DNA of 64,000 bases. Source: Fasciolopsis buskii. Its lineage: Eukaryota; Platyhelminthes; Trematoda; Plagiorchiida; Fasciolidae. Below, piece after piece: positions 23,996 through 36,550 of the stretch. Made by a program: the position numbers and the translations under genes. The stretch spans positions 1 through 64,000 of the forward strand of contig LUCM01001670.1 in assembly GCA_008360955.1 (NCBI GenBank). Reading direction: 5' to 3'. Below the pieces are notes generated by a model, which worked only from the letters and a program-made list of their open reading frames with translations, searched no databases and was not told the origin of the DNA. How positions within the stretch are numbered: position 1 is the first letter of the stretch; every line of letters starts with the position of its first letter.

Positions 23996-25950
23996 GGTAA
24001 TCAGTGCGTAGATAACAGAAAACAGAAACATGTAGCCTCGCACTGGAAACACTCAACACACATTCACTTTTAGTGGTATTTTCGTGACTGTTTATTTTGC
24101 CACGTACACACATTTCTTGAGGAGCAGAGATCACATCAAAATAGATTCATCAATCCTTTTCCCCTTACTTTATTCCCTTTTGTCTTTCATTTTCGATGCA
24201 AAACTTAAATGCAAATACAGATTATTTCTATCGCTTTGTTTTGCAATAATCCGTGATGACTTCTTCTAGCCGAGTTGTTCTCGCAAAAGTTACTCAAAGT
24301 CCTCTTTCTAAACACTGAACAATTTAATCTTATGAAGCTATATTGGAAATTTTCAAGAATTCGTGAGCCAAATTGCTTGCTTGACATTTTACGTGAATCA
24401 ACTGGGACGAAATGATTTTCGTATTTGCTTTTTGTGCTTTGATGCGCAAACGTGTCTGAACTTCACAAAGCACCACATGATTCCATCGAAGTTGGCAATT
24501 ACACAAAATCATTTCGAAGTTTCTTAAATTACACAGAGCAGCTTTGTGCAACTGGACTTAGAGGTTCTCAGAGAACAGCTTATTTGTCCCAACAAAACTC
24601 TTACTTCGTTTCAAATTAACCTACCAAATAGGACCCAAAGGATTAGCAAGATTTTGCTCTGAATGTGATCATAATGAATTCAGCATGATCCGCTTAAATA
24701 AGGCAAAGATGTCTGATTTTCACTTGAAGTGCATGTTCAGACGAATGCGACTGAGCGAGGGCACTCCAAAACTCGGGACAAAATTTTGACCATGTCAAAG
24801 TTTATCCAACACGGCTGGTATTAGAAAAGTTAAAACAGTTTGGTAACTGATTAGCAGTAGCCTTAAATTCGTAAAGACTCGATCCATCCAACTCGTGAAA
24901 GAAAAACATTGAAGAAGTGAATGGTGGGTTGACCTCTGTTGGGAATAAGTAGCAGAGAATCTATATCCCCGAACTGGGACTGGAACTACCGCTGAATGTC
25001 GAACGTTGTTGTCCTTAGGCTGCCCGGTAAGGTCCTCAACGACTATGTGCGCATCAACACAACTTGGCGACAGCAAACCACCGCTAACAGTAATCAACTT
25101 TAGCTGGAATGATTTTTCCACTGGAAGCAGGCCGTGGTCAAGCTTTCAAAAGCAAGACGTTTGGGCATGAAGGTTACGGTGTGATCCATCTCAAAGTCGA
25201 TCAGTTCGCTAGCAGCTGGTCTTCAAAGGTAGCGGCCCCGCACCGGAAGTGTTGTGCATGTTACGAATAACGAAAGCAGTGCAATGAACTCCCCACAAAT
25301 GATTCGCTAATTGTTCACTTTGATTGGTATGGGCGTAATAGCTGTGACACTGGATTCCACGGCGATTGATGTACACTACTCCACAGATTTGTAAGACCGC
25401 TCTAAACCAATGTTTTCTTTTCTTTCCCCTTTATTTCATATGCGTGTTCCTCGGTTAATCTGGTGCTGAATAGTTTATTTGTTCTGGTTTTAATATGCCG
25501 GTTAGATAAGTCGACTTGCCGATGGCCCATTCCATACCCGCCTGCATGTGGCTTTATTGCTAACCTCCACTGGCCGACGGAAATTCTCTCTGTCCTCAGT
25601 GCTGCTGATTATCTGTCGTAGCAAAATTATGGGTGATCGCTAATAACTGGAGGCAAAAGTTTTCCAGCCGATGCAGGCAAGAACCAAACGACTCGTGTAC
25701 TGGGTTGACATCCGAGTTCACCACCCATTTTGCAGTTCCACTGCAAAAGTAAGCACAGTGACGAGCTCCGTCACTCAGGCATACTGAGGCTTGCCTTCCG
25801 GCCGGATTTCAAACGGACACCTTCGTCCTTTACCACGGGAAATGCAAAATCACCATAAAATTTGTCATGTTGGGATCACCTCACTGACTACCTGTAGACG
25901 GGACCAAAACACAGTGTTCTGACATAATAACTTGGTTGGCATTAGTAGTA
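23996..25950. other. Unassigned DNA, possible old repeat near 25.0 kb
   Basis: The stretch 24930-25090 contains TTCGGGG and ATATAGATTCTCTGC segments (minus strand) that loosely resemble the short repeat family found at 47.5 kb, but the match is too weak to call. Otherwise nothing is recognised. Confidence 0.35.
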
Positions 25951-25954
25951 GAAA

Positions 25955-26150
25955 ATTAGATGTTCTCATGAAGTAAATCACCACGTGATATCAACACTCA
26001 GCTCACCATTAAGAAACCATGGATACACTGTGCATCTGTTTCATCCTTGTGAGGAATCATCAGCAACACAAATCCACCGCGTCCGAACTGCAAGTTATAT
26101 TACGCGGGCCAAGCACAATAACTTTATGGTTCCAGGCTCATACCTTCCTG
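25955..26150 (-). repeat. Short interspersed repeat, family 1, minus-strand copy
   Basis: Read on the minus strand it shares, in order, the segments GGACGCGGTGGATTTGTG, a GATGATTCCT-like box, ATGGTTTCTTAATGGTGAGC and TATCACGTGGTGATTTACTTCATGAGAACA with the copies near 45.1 and 47.5 kb. The head (about 26110-26150) is diverged. It is a non-coding, dispersed repeat, probably a tRNA-derived SINE. Confidence 0.7.
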
Positions 26151-26159
26151 CGGCTCTAA

Positions 26160-29100
26160 AGACCTGTTATATCGAACATGTATAGTGTGGTTCAATTCTT
26201 GCAGGTCTCGTGAACATCGAAGTTAGCACTAGTACGCCAGTAAACGAGCCGCTGCTTAACATTCCATTGCGCAAAATTTGGAAATACGCCCTTACAGTGC
26301 ACGTTTCCTCAAGCTTATTGTTTAGCATTCCAGGACGAAAAGCAGAGGTTGCTTGTGGTGAAAGTGAGTTATAACTGAAATAATGTCCTTCATTCTAAGA
26401 TCAAAGAAACCTTCAGCTCAGATTCCATCAGAGGTACTTGAAGGTGCCATTTGTCCATCATTTTCTCCCACCGCATATTCTCAAACCAACGATTCCTACT
26501 AATCTGTCGGGACACAGATAGGAAGACAATATCGTTTTCAGATTTTCTTACTTCAAAAGGCTACGCATTCTTTAGCATTATTTCCTTTGGCCGCCCACCT
26601 GTATTTATCCAAAAATTTTCCGTTCGTCTTTTTGAGTTGGCCTCACTGAAAGTTTTCGAGGCACTGTATTGTTGAAGTGCTGTTCCTAAATGTCTGGCAC
26701 GCTTTGTACGTTTTCGTTGGAAGCCAGCTCGTAACCTCTAGTATTCTTTCCCAATTGCGCCATTGTTATTCCATAATTTTCAGGTTTAGGGAATTCTGCC
26801 TTTATTACCAAGCTTGCAAGAATGATTCGGATTTTCACGTTAGGGCAAAAGTCAACGTTTCTTGCACCGGAGTCCTGCGACTTGGGCAGCTTTCACTAGA
26901 GGAATTTGGTCGATACTGAGGAAATCTGATTTCTGAATCTTCAGTATGCAGGTTTATGATGTTGTTCAATTGACGTTCATCACCTGAAGTAACAATATTA
27001 GCAAAGCAACTTTAAATAAAGATTGTCGTCAACACTTCTTCTGATGTTTGTAGCAATTTCAAGAACTGATCGTTGTCTGACATCAATCTTAATGCTTCCG
27101 AATTCTAAGTAAAAAATTGGAATTATTCCTTCTCGCACACTCGCCCACGGAAAATGTCCAGCATATTATCTTGTCCTTCTTCCAGTTGTACGTGACAGAC
27201 CAGACACTCACTGATGTTAGCTGCTGCGTCTATCGAGAATCGCGATTTTGCGTTCTTTTTTTCCAACCATATATTCCACTGCGCTTGGTGTTTTCCACCT
27301 CCGGATGCTGCCACGCACCTTAAGCAAGTAGATGATTTGCTCTTTTCGCGGACGAAAAGCTTTTATTGAAGTGGTTTTGAGCCCTAAGGACAACTGATGA
27401 GAATTAGTTGACAGCAAATTCACAATTATTTTTCTGGATTAGACTGTATCCTGCAGTATTGCATATTCAAGGCCGATTTTCTACTCGATCTTTCAGGCAC
27501 TATTTTAAAAGAATCACTTATTTCCTTAACCACTAACCACATCTGAGGATTCTGAGCATGCACTCGAGTCATCGATAGGGGTGTAAATTAGCACTGGGCT
27601 TTAAAAATTGCCTTCTCGCTCGAAAACATGCGCTCCAAGTTTTACGAAGTGAACATTCTGAGCAGAAAACCTACCCCTCTACATTTTGTGTGGGATTCCC
27701 GCACAGCTTCTCCCCGAATGCAGTAAAATTCATGATAATAGTGATTAGAATTCCATAAGAATTCGGGAATTACAGCCTCTGTGTCTATGGCATCCTTGCT
27801 TTTTCGGCGGACAAAATGAAATGGATATTCAAGTCAGGTGGGAACGACCAAAATGACTTGGCACTCGCTGTCACTGTTCTGCTTTTAGCCCTTTTATTAG
27901 GATTCAGAACGAATTTTCACAACTTTGTTCAAGCCATATTTTTACTTCACTGTTATTCCTTCACTGATAATTAACAAGACGGAATAGTGGTGCTTTTAAC
28001 AAATTCATGCAATCAAATCGAAAATGTAGGAAAGCAGTCAATAATCAGCAAGTCATTTGATGGACGAACGCGTAATTTCTTGCCAGGGAAATTTTAATTT
28101 GACTGAAGTGATTATGTGAAAATTCATTGGAAAATTACACGGTAAAAGATAGCAAAGTGGACGGGAACTTAGTCAATTACCCATCCCACTAATATTGCCA
28201 GACACATGTTAATTGAACAACAGTCTTAGGTTATTCAGCATCTTCTGATCAACAGAAACAAGCTTTGATTTCATCAAAGCATACAAGTGCTTGCTGCCTA
28301 TTCGAACATCGGCAATATAAACGACAATGGAGCTCATGTGATCGGTTATTTGTAGGGTAAAACGTTTTTCTCAAAGCTTTCGTCTTCCGGTGAACAATAC
28401 AATTTCGGCATAGGATATATCTAACTGGGACGTTTCGGAACAAAGGCAGAATGTGTGAAAATCAGCTACTAAACTGCAAAGTGGGCCTCTTGAATAACAG
28501 CAAGAATATTCGGAACTATGGCGTCAGGATTTTGAATTGTACTGTTTAGCTCCTTAAATGAGAATAATGCAGCCCCTGGTATCTCCTTCCGTCCATTCAA
28601 GTAGGAAGTATCACGTATCTGAGTTCCACCAATGGCTACTTGGTTTGCTACTCAAAATCTGATGCCAAAAGGAGAGATAGTTGGAGCTGAGCAGACCTTC
28701 CAGCTCGAGAATTCGCTCTCATCTTTCATTCTATTTTCTGACCTAGTTGTTTAGTTTCCTGTATTTTTACACTGTCTTGACTGCACACAGCTGAGGAGTT
28801 CGATACTTCTTCCATGAGTTCTTTGATCCATCACCACCGATCGACATGCTAATTTGTTTCTACAAAATATGGATATTTTTCAAAATCTAGTGGACTGACT
28901 GCCTCTGTCCGACACCTTTGTTCGCGTTTGGCAATTAGATTTGTTTTTCGACCTTACGGGCGAAATCTGACCATAACGCTTACTTAGTAGTCCACTGGGG
29001 CCTGCTTAGACCAAGTTGTAATGTAGTCACCTTCAAACATGAGCGATGATCACCATTTTTTTAGACCGCATTTTATCCCTGATTCCAATCCCAACCCTTT

Positions 29101-29310
29101 AGTTTTTCACTGTCTCTCCATATGGAGTCTTTCAACTCTTCCGGCAGTCGATTTATGGTCAAACTGGAATTACATCAAAAACTGGTCCCAAAAGACAAAT
29201 TGAATTACTAATGTCGACATGCATTCTTATGAAGCTACTGCCAGAATACTTGGAATTGCAATCAGGATTTACAAGGATTTACCCACGACGCACAATCTTC
29301 TAGACAACCG
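26160..29310. other. Unassigned AT-rich DNA
   Basis: Only short frames; no motif, RNA gene or repeat that I can support. Confidence 0.4.
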
Positions 29311-29323
29311 ACAGCAAAACTAG

Positions 29324-29360
29324 TCTTGAGGAGGGCAACCCAAGGTGGTCGAAATGTTGG
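29324..29360 (+). ncRNA. Decayed hammerhead-ribozyme-like motif, copy 1
   Basis: The order is TTGAGGA, a stem GGCAACC-CAA-GGTGGTC, then GAAAT. This matches the hammerhead core C-U-G-A-N-G-A, stem II, G-A-A-A, except that C3 is T. One stem position is mismatched (A with G). A related sequence lies at 36513-36550. Hammerheads are known in Penelope-like elements, so this may be the edge of an old copy. Activity is unlikely. Confidence 0.4.
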
Positions 29361-30439
29361 CAAACTGCATCTACCAACAACGTTGTGTTATTAAAATTAT
29401 ATCAGTCACGAGAAAAACTAGTACACGGCGCAACGATTTTTCGATACACTACTTACGTCGTTCGGTTCTGATATTTACTACATACAAACACTTAGCCTCG
29501 AAGCATAAACTCAGTATGAAATTCAGAGCAAGCAGTTTTCAGAAGCCATGAGGTCAAAGAATAGCTAGAAAATATACCTGCAAGTATTTAAACTGTAAAC
29601 CTGGGTGAGTGAACCTGTTTTGACGATCAAAGGCCGCCTGGTTGACCATCATATTGCGATCAAAAGTTGTACCGCAAACAGAATGACAACAGCAATTGGA
29701 CCTTGCTAGAGCTTTCGATGTGTACACCTTTTTAAACACGCAATCCTTAATTGAGGTTAGGGATTATTAATCGTTTATATTTCCATCGTATCACGTTTTA
29801 ATTTCTTCACGGTTCGCAAATGCAAAATACCGTAACAGTGGAGCTTTCGCACCATGCTTGATTTTAGTTCATTGCTCCTAAAAGATGATGCCTAGCGATC
29901 AACAAAGTTGAAGGTAAACTTGTATCTGAACTGGCCGCCCTTAATTAAGTAAACTTTTAAAATTTATGTAAACCTATGCTTCGTGAATGAATTTTGTACA
30001 GAACAACTTCGTGAATCCCTCGCAGTGGATATCCACCTGTGAACTGAACAATACTGCCACCTAAAACGCCCGACTGTGATGTGAACACCCTCCATGTGTG
30101 CCATTATGGATTCTCATTTCCGCTAGCTAAAGCACATCTAATGTTTTATAATCATGAACTTTTTAGTTGTAAACTACTGTTGTCTAAACTTATGTGGGCT
30201 TGTTGTCCACGGGGCCTGGAAGTCCGGAAGAGGTTTAACACCAAAGCCAACTAATCTACAGTCGCTGAAGCCCCTTGAGAATCAAGTAGCTGATTCGAGT
30301 ACAAAATCTTCATGCCAGTATAGGTAAACATCTTGACTGAGGAATAAATAATGATTTACATTGTTTTTCAACTAAACTACCGGTTGAAAACAATATAACG
30401 TGCAGAATAGGGTCGTTTTCAGCTATTCATATTTATGCC
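29361..30439. other. Unassigned DNA before the second PLE 3' end
   Basis: The hammerhead-like motif lies 1.1 kb upstream of a PLE 3' UTR in the same orientation. This gap shows no PLE protein motif that I can trace. Confidence 0.35.
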
Positions 30440-30714
30440 AGTACGTAACTCTTAAACTTCCCTGGCCCACATGTCACCATCCAACAAGTGCTTTACAACC
30501 TGATTGTGCAACAAATTGATCAATTGCACTCACTCACAGATACACACGCGACCTTAGAGCTGTGAACTGATGTGATTACAAACCAACGATTCCCTCGATC
30601 CGTTCCCAACTATATTTAATGTTACTTATTGTTATGAGTAAAACTGACCGAAAACGTGCTTATTCGCCACGTTATGTTGTTTTCAATGTATTCTGTGGGA
30701 TATTTTAAACGTTG
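30440..30714 (+). mobile_element. Second copy of the Penelope-like element 3' end
   Basis: From CCCTGGCCCAC (30461) to AAACGTT (about 30713) this aligns with 8426-8676. Shared segments include ACAAATTGATCAATT, GTGAACTGATGTGA, TATTTAATGTTA and CACGTTATGT. A weaker match to the end of the nuclease coding region precedes it. It is a 5'-truncated insertion, as expected for retroelements primed from the 3' end. Confidence 0.85.
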
Positions 30715-32383
30715 ACACCATCGGTCAAAAGTTGTGCGATCATTGAATTATAATTATGTTATTCCTGCATCTGAAGAACATCACAGAAAATCAGCTAATT
30801 TTTGTCCGATGATTTTCACTCTTCTCGAGAGCATTTATTTTATTGACATGTTTCCAGTATGAGTGCAATGGATGGGTCATATACCATGTACCATAGCAAC
30901 TACGGCTCAGTACATGCGGGAGTAGGAAGACCTGCAACCTTGTTCCGGAAAATCAGAGTGGCATAGTAATATATAAGATCACATTAGGTCAGGTGTGGTA
31001 GCCAGTACGACGACAGTGAGCTACCTCTTACCACCGAAGTGGCCGACAGATCTGAGATTCGAAACTCTGATCGTTTCGGTGACATATGTTTAATCCACTC
31101 GATTATCTGTAGTCCATTTGCTGAAAGACGAGTTTGAAGTCATTTTTTGAAGCCCATTTAATGTAATGATCATCTCTCATAAAGTGGAAAGTATAACCTC
31201 TCGCACCGTGTAATCTGCATCTGACCGCTTGCAAAACGTTTGCATACATGGTTCTTTCGGAACCTTACAATTTGCAGTAAATATATTAAAGTCCACACCG
31301 TTTCTGAATTGAAGCAAAAATTTCAAGAATCGGAAACATTTTTAGACTGAAATTTTCCAGAGCATTTCAGAACTTCCCTCTTTTCCATATATATTTTCTG
31401 CCTTTGCGGTTACCGATCGGTTAATAAGAGTCAACTGTTGATGAACAGTTTGATATTTGCCTACACAGACAACTTCGCAAATACAAATCCAGATATGGAA
31501 AAAATAGTCGAACCATAATTCAACTCCTCTCCTTGTCAGTTAATCTGCTGACTTGTAAAACATGAAAAGTGGGGCTCGAACTTACTCATTGTTAGGTATC
31601 CCACACATCGAGGATTTTGGTTGGTGTGCAGCCTACTTGCTTTTTCAGCTGTTTAACCGCGTTCAACCTTCCTCAGTGCTGATCAGTTCTCCATCTAGAA
31701 CCCCAGAATTACGATGGAAGTTAGTCGAAAACAGCGCATTATTTAAACAAGATTGTTGTTTGTTCATGAAAAATACAAGTAATGAGATGGAAAACACTCA
31801 GACGTTTTCCAATGGAACGTAAACGTTTTGCACTATATCAAAGAAATAAAAGAACTATTAGGTTCCAAATTTGGGTTTCCATATTTGAAAGCGTATGCAT
31901 GACGGTCGCATTTGTGTTGCAAGCTTCTCATAATTTAAGAGTTGAAGTGGCCTTAATTACTGGCCAAAAGTAATGTAAAAAATAATGTTACATTTCCAGC
32001 AATCGGCCTTGGATGTTGCCAATATGTTTTGGTGCTGCTGCACTCAGACCGATGCGGCTGCCTCACTTGTGATGTCAGGTGATTGGCATTAGATCATATT
32101 TTCGTTAAGTGCGGTTAGGTTGAATAATAGTCGTCTTGAGAGGCAATACTTAATTGGTGTAATAACTGGACGGTTTCGTGAGTGTCATTTTTGTTCTTGT
32201 GTAGATCATGGGCAGAGGACAAAGAGATCATATCAGTCAGGTGCAAACCACACTCATATGTGCACGCCAACACGCGTTTGTCGATTTACGAAGAGGTTTG
32301 GTCAGAGGAATAAAATTTCTACTGTTTTATTATGCGTCAAGTCTATCTATCTTCCAAGGGAGGCATAATAAAAGTAATCGAAT
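30715..32383. other. Unassigned AT-rich DNA
   Basis: A TTCGAAAC sequence near 31060 resembles a tRNA box B but has no convincing box A. Otherwise nothing is recognised. Confidence 0.4.
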
Positions 32384-32408
32384 TATTCGACAGTCCTCAT
32401 CAGGACGG
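32384..32408 (-). ncRNA. Hammerhead-core-like sequence (weak)
   Basis: The minus strand reads CCTGATGAGGACTGTCGAAT. It contains an exact C-U-G-A-U-G-A and a GAA after it, but stem II would have only two base pairs and GAAA is GAAT. It may be a relic of a ribozyme-bearing retroelement or chance. Confidence 0.2.
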
Positions 32409-34205
32409 GTTCAACTATTTTTGTTTCTGGATTTTAACTAACGGTATTAAATAATAAAAGGAATTTTTTGTTGTGATCCTAATTTATTACTCCATATTTA
32501 CGTGTAATATTTTACAAAGTGTAGCGTGACCATTGAGCGACCGTCGACTGATTTTCAATACAATTCAAGTGAGTACCTTATCAAGAAACGATATTTATCC
32601 GGTTAACAGCTTCATCATCTGACTTCTCAGAAATCGTCAGCTGATACTCATTAACTAGCTGTCAAATATGGACTCGATATCTAGAGTGAGTCCACGTTCA
32701 GGTCACGTGAAACACTTCGGTTCAGCTGTGCTATCATCAGCGAATGCAAACCAGTCCACCAACGAGACGAAGGAGCTTTCCCGGATTACTATTGGCGCAA
32801 AGGTATTCAGCCAGCCACACTTCTGTTTAATGAACATAAGCAATTAACTTTTACATAAACCATCACGTAATTTCCATCTGCTGTGATTTTCTTGCTCCTT
32901 TGGGTCGAACGTATTCAAGTATGTAACAGTAGTTTGAGTCTCTGCAGCTGTTTCGAATACCATATTATTATAGTAATACGGAGCTGAACATAATGGATCT
33001 CCTCTGAAAAGGGTCCCTTTGGATCTATCAGTTAGGAGCAAAACAACGTGAGATAGCGACCGCACTCCCGGCTATTCCCGGGGCATGAACTGATTGACCC
33101 TAAAATGGCTTTTTCATATTTGCCATAAGCTATGCAACAACTCAAAGAATTCGATTAATTGGTCTATTTACATCTCGGAAATTTTAACCTCCTAGTAAAA
33201 AGGTCAAACACACGATGTGAACACAGATCTCAAAATAAAAAATCTTGTGAGCACTTGTTACTAAAATCTAAGCTCCAAATTTACTGGAAATGTGTTTACA
33301 TTTGTGTTGAAATACTTGACTTGATGGAATCCCAACAGAATAAATGTTAGTACTAGGAGCAGTGCAACCTGTTCGAAATTCGGCGGTGCAAAATGTGTCT
33401 GTTCTCCAAAATACACAAATTGCTAGTGGTTTGCAATCACTGAACATCCATATTCCAAAACCTTCCTGGAGCTTAAGGTGCCACATAGAATATGATGAAA
33501 GTCCTGGAAAATAACTGAGTAAAAAAGAAATTCCTAAATTTTGAATTAGATGATTCTACCTGTCGTCATTCTCAATCAGCCATTGCGCTGACATTCTTCA
33601 TTGGGGAAATCGTCGACCGTAGCTGCGTAGGTGTTCGATTATTCTTAGGCATTTATACTTTCTGTTTTGTCGAAGAATTAAAAACTCCTGGTTATCCTTT
33701 CTGTAAGGTAAGATCACCCATAGTTGAATAGTTTAACCTCGAACTATTTCACTTGTCCTGTATGACTTCCTAGCAAATGGAGAGAAGGTGGTTGTTTTAT
33801 AAACTCTGTCCAAGAAGTTTACTATTCTTTCCCGCCTGTGCTAGTATGCCCTTGTTGAAAAAACATTTGGTTGACGAATGATGAGACACTGATACTAGCG
33901 GCGTGAGCTTCCCAAAATCTTCCGAGATGCGAGAACTTTTGAGATATATACTGTTACTTTTGGGCCGGTCAGTATACTACAACGTTAGAATGAACCCCTT
34001 CAATTTTACAAATGTTGTTTTTCTTCCGACACAAGAAAAACCATGAAATCTTTAAAAAACCAGCCCACGTATTTCTACCAATGGAAGAAAATCTCTTCTC
34101 ACACCAGGTGCAAGAAACTGTTCATCACTTAGTGTAAACCCTCAAATTACAACTAAGAATCCAGTGAATTATTCTGCAGTCACTTGGTACTTGTTGGTCA
34201 TCTTA
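32409..34205. other. Unassigned AT-rich DNA
   Basis: No supported gene or repeat. Confidence 0.4.
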
Positions 34206-34211
34206 AGCATT

Positions 34212-34285
34212 GTACATCCACCACGTTGGTGGTTCCTAACAGAGACGAAACGGCTATGCAGCATTTCCCCAGTTTCTCACTAGCA
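34212..34285 (+). repeat. Short interspersed repeat, family 1, partial copy
   Basis: The segment TGGTTCCTAACAGAGACGAAACGGCTATGCAGC matches the GATTCCTAACAGGGATGAAACAGCT-x-TGCAG core of the family seen near 45.1 and 47.7 kb. Flanking parts of the family are not clear here. Confidence 0.5.
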
Positions 34286-35100
34286 AACGGAGTGTTGACG
34301 CCATGTGTAAGTAATTGCCGTCTACTATATATCCTCTTACTACTCGCCCTGGTCCGCTAAACACCTTCAATTAATCATTTATCGAGTTCTGCCAGGGTTT
34401 GTTCGACCGACCACTGTAAGAAAATCAAGGAGCCTGTCTCTAAGACACGGCTGAAATCTTATCACCCTAGGTGAATCTTATTTTCCTCGACATCCTGCCA
34501 TGGTGTATTAATGAATGCCCAGCCATCAGAGGCTAAAGAATCACAAATCAATCTATCGGAGACTTACAACAACACAGTTACACGAACTGGGGGTTTATCA
34601 TACAGTTTTTTATCTTGCAACAGTGATACCTTCGAAATGGTCCTCCACCACAGAGGGTAACCTCCAATCTTATTCCCTTTATTTAAATAATGCAAAAGGT
34701 ACTTACTTACTTGTTGCTCGTTTCTAGCTCACGCTAAGATAACACGCACAACATTCTACTTGGAGTCGGTAGGGCTTTACAGTGTGTGGTTACGAGTAAT
34801 GCTGATTTTATTACCGAAAACTTGCCGTATGAACTGTTTACTTATTGCTTAGCGTTTCGACCATACCAGTGGTTATCAGGGAAGAGCAAATTTGTCAGAG
34901 GCCAGTATGTTTCCCTCATGGTAAAACAACAGTGATTTCTTCATTTAACTTGGGATGGCTGGAAAAATTTCAACTCACACCACCGGTCACGTGGTGTCGA
35001 AGTATTGAATTTTCATACGAAGTTTCAGTTAGCCTTCGCCAGATTATTCTGTCGGAATCGAGCGTCATTTTCATTACGAAAGTAGATTCTGGTTCTAATC
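34286..35100. other. Unassigned DNA
   Basis: The first part of a frame at 34845-35237 lies here and continues into the tRNA-like repeat, so I treat that frame as chance. Confidence 0.4.
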
Positions 35101-35104
35101 ACTT

Positions 35105-35185
35105 ATCGGTAATGACTCAGTGGCTAACATCGCACCATTTCAAGATGAAGTTTGTGGGTTCGAATCTTACAGTCGTCTCAACTTC
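35105..35185 (+). repeat. tRNA-derived SINE head (box A and box B)
   Basis: TGACTCAGTGGC (box A, 35113) and GGGTTCGAATC (box B, 35156) are spaced about 43 bp apart, as in tRNA genes. The intervening sequence does not fold into a good anticodon arm, so it is a pol III-type SINE head rather than a tRNA gene. The tail is not identified. Confidence 0.65.
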
Positions 35186-35189
35186 GCCA

Positions 35190-36512
35190 CTTGCCCGCCT
35201 TCGACTGGCAGCGACCCCCTTCGTAAAAGTGATGTGAGTACACCAACTTTGGATGCAAACGTTGAGGGGCTAAAATAATGCAGACACATTGAAAGTACCT
35301 GAATTACAAGTTGTATTATTTTTTTCATGGTCCTTAGAAGACATCTCCAGAGTTTTTAAGGGATATCTCCCCAGACGACAAGTAGAATAAGTGAAATGCT
35401 GAAAAAGGTATTGCCTTGCACTCCTTTGAGTTAAACCGACATCCTATACATTGAACACTGATGTTGTCTTCAGGTATGGTATGCAAAGTCATTAGTGGGC
35501 CAGAATGAACTTCGGTGTTTTTCCGTATTGTTGGGCGCATTGTATAATCCTAATATGTGCTTATGAAGTGTATGAAAGGACACTAAATGACTGCATCGCA
35601 AGGGATCATCTACCCGCGAAATCAACGGCTCGAAACAAACGTTACAAAGGATTGCCGCCGCTGACTGAATTCTATTAAAAAAATAATTCACCAGGCGGAT
35701 CATCGGCTACATTGCTAAAGGAGTGCGCAAAATCACTAGCTTCATGCTGTGTGTTCTGTTTTGGTCTTCGTGATACTTTTTCCTAAATTTTAAACGTTGC
35801 TTCTAATCAATCCAGCGTGTTGAACGAGCGGGTCTAAAGGTCGCATTGGTGACTTTATGTCGCGATGCCTATTTCTTTAGTGAAAAGCTGATACACGAAG
35901 GCATGGAATCCTAAATTGCCTCACTGTTTTGGACTCCAGTCACTCTGGATTTTACACATAAAGCCCAGCTTTTGGTGTCCCTGCGAGTTCGGTCCATCTT
36001 ATTTTTCTTCCACACAGCCAGCTAGCCGGAGTTTGTTCCTCTATCTGTAATCGTGCTTTTAACTGCATTATTCAAAAAAATCACTTCATCCGATTATTGA
36101 CTGTAACATCGAAGGGTTTGAGTTTAACTGTTTGTCAAATGTCTTTCCTAAACTGCCATAACTCACACGGTAATGATGACAACAGGATCTCATACGCATC
36201 ACTGTTAAGGATTTTTACCAGGACGCCATCTCCGTTTTCAACATGTATATATTTCCTGCGTCTGTAAGGTAACCGTATGCCCACTCAATATATAGATAGT
36301 ATCATTATTCCCTGGTGATCCAACATCTTTCTGGCGGTCAAAGGCATCAGACATCATCGTCTGCATTTTCAGTGGTAACCATAAGATGAATTTATTCAAA
36401 CGGTCTCAAAATCTCAGGACCAAATAATGTAAGGAGTGCATCGAAAAATCGATGCGCCATGTATTAGTTTTTAATAGTGAATGATATAATGTTAAGTTGA
36501 TTTTAAAACTTG
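35190..36512. other. Unassigned AT-rich DNA
   Basis: No supported gene or repeat. Confidence 0.4.
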
Positions 36513-36550
36513 CCTTGAGAAAGGCTACCCACGGTAGTCGAAAAATTGGC
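36513..36550 (+). ncRNA. Decayed hammerhead-ribozyme-like motif, copy 2
   Basis: TTGAGAA is followed by a fully paired stem GGCTACC-CAC-GGTAGTC (one G-T pair) and GAAAA. About 30 of 38 positions match the copy at 29324. Core position 8 is A instead of G, while position 3 is T instead of C, so the 3-8 pair of the hammerhead fold could still form as U-A. Confidence 0.42.

Noticed and set aside
31030..31085. Possible tRNA box B (GATTCGAAACTC)
   Set aside because: No box A at the required distance on either strand.
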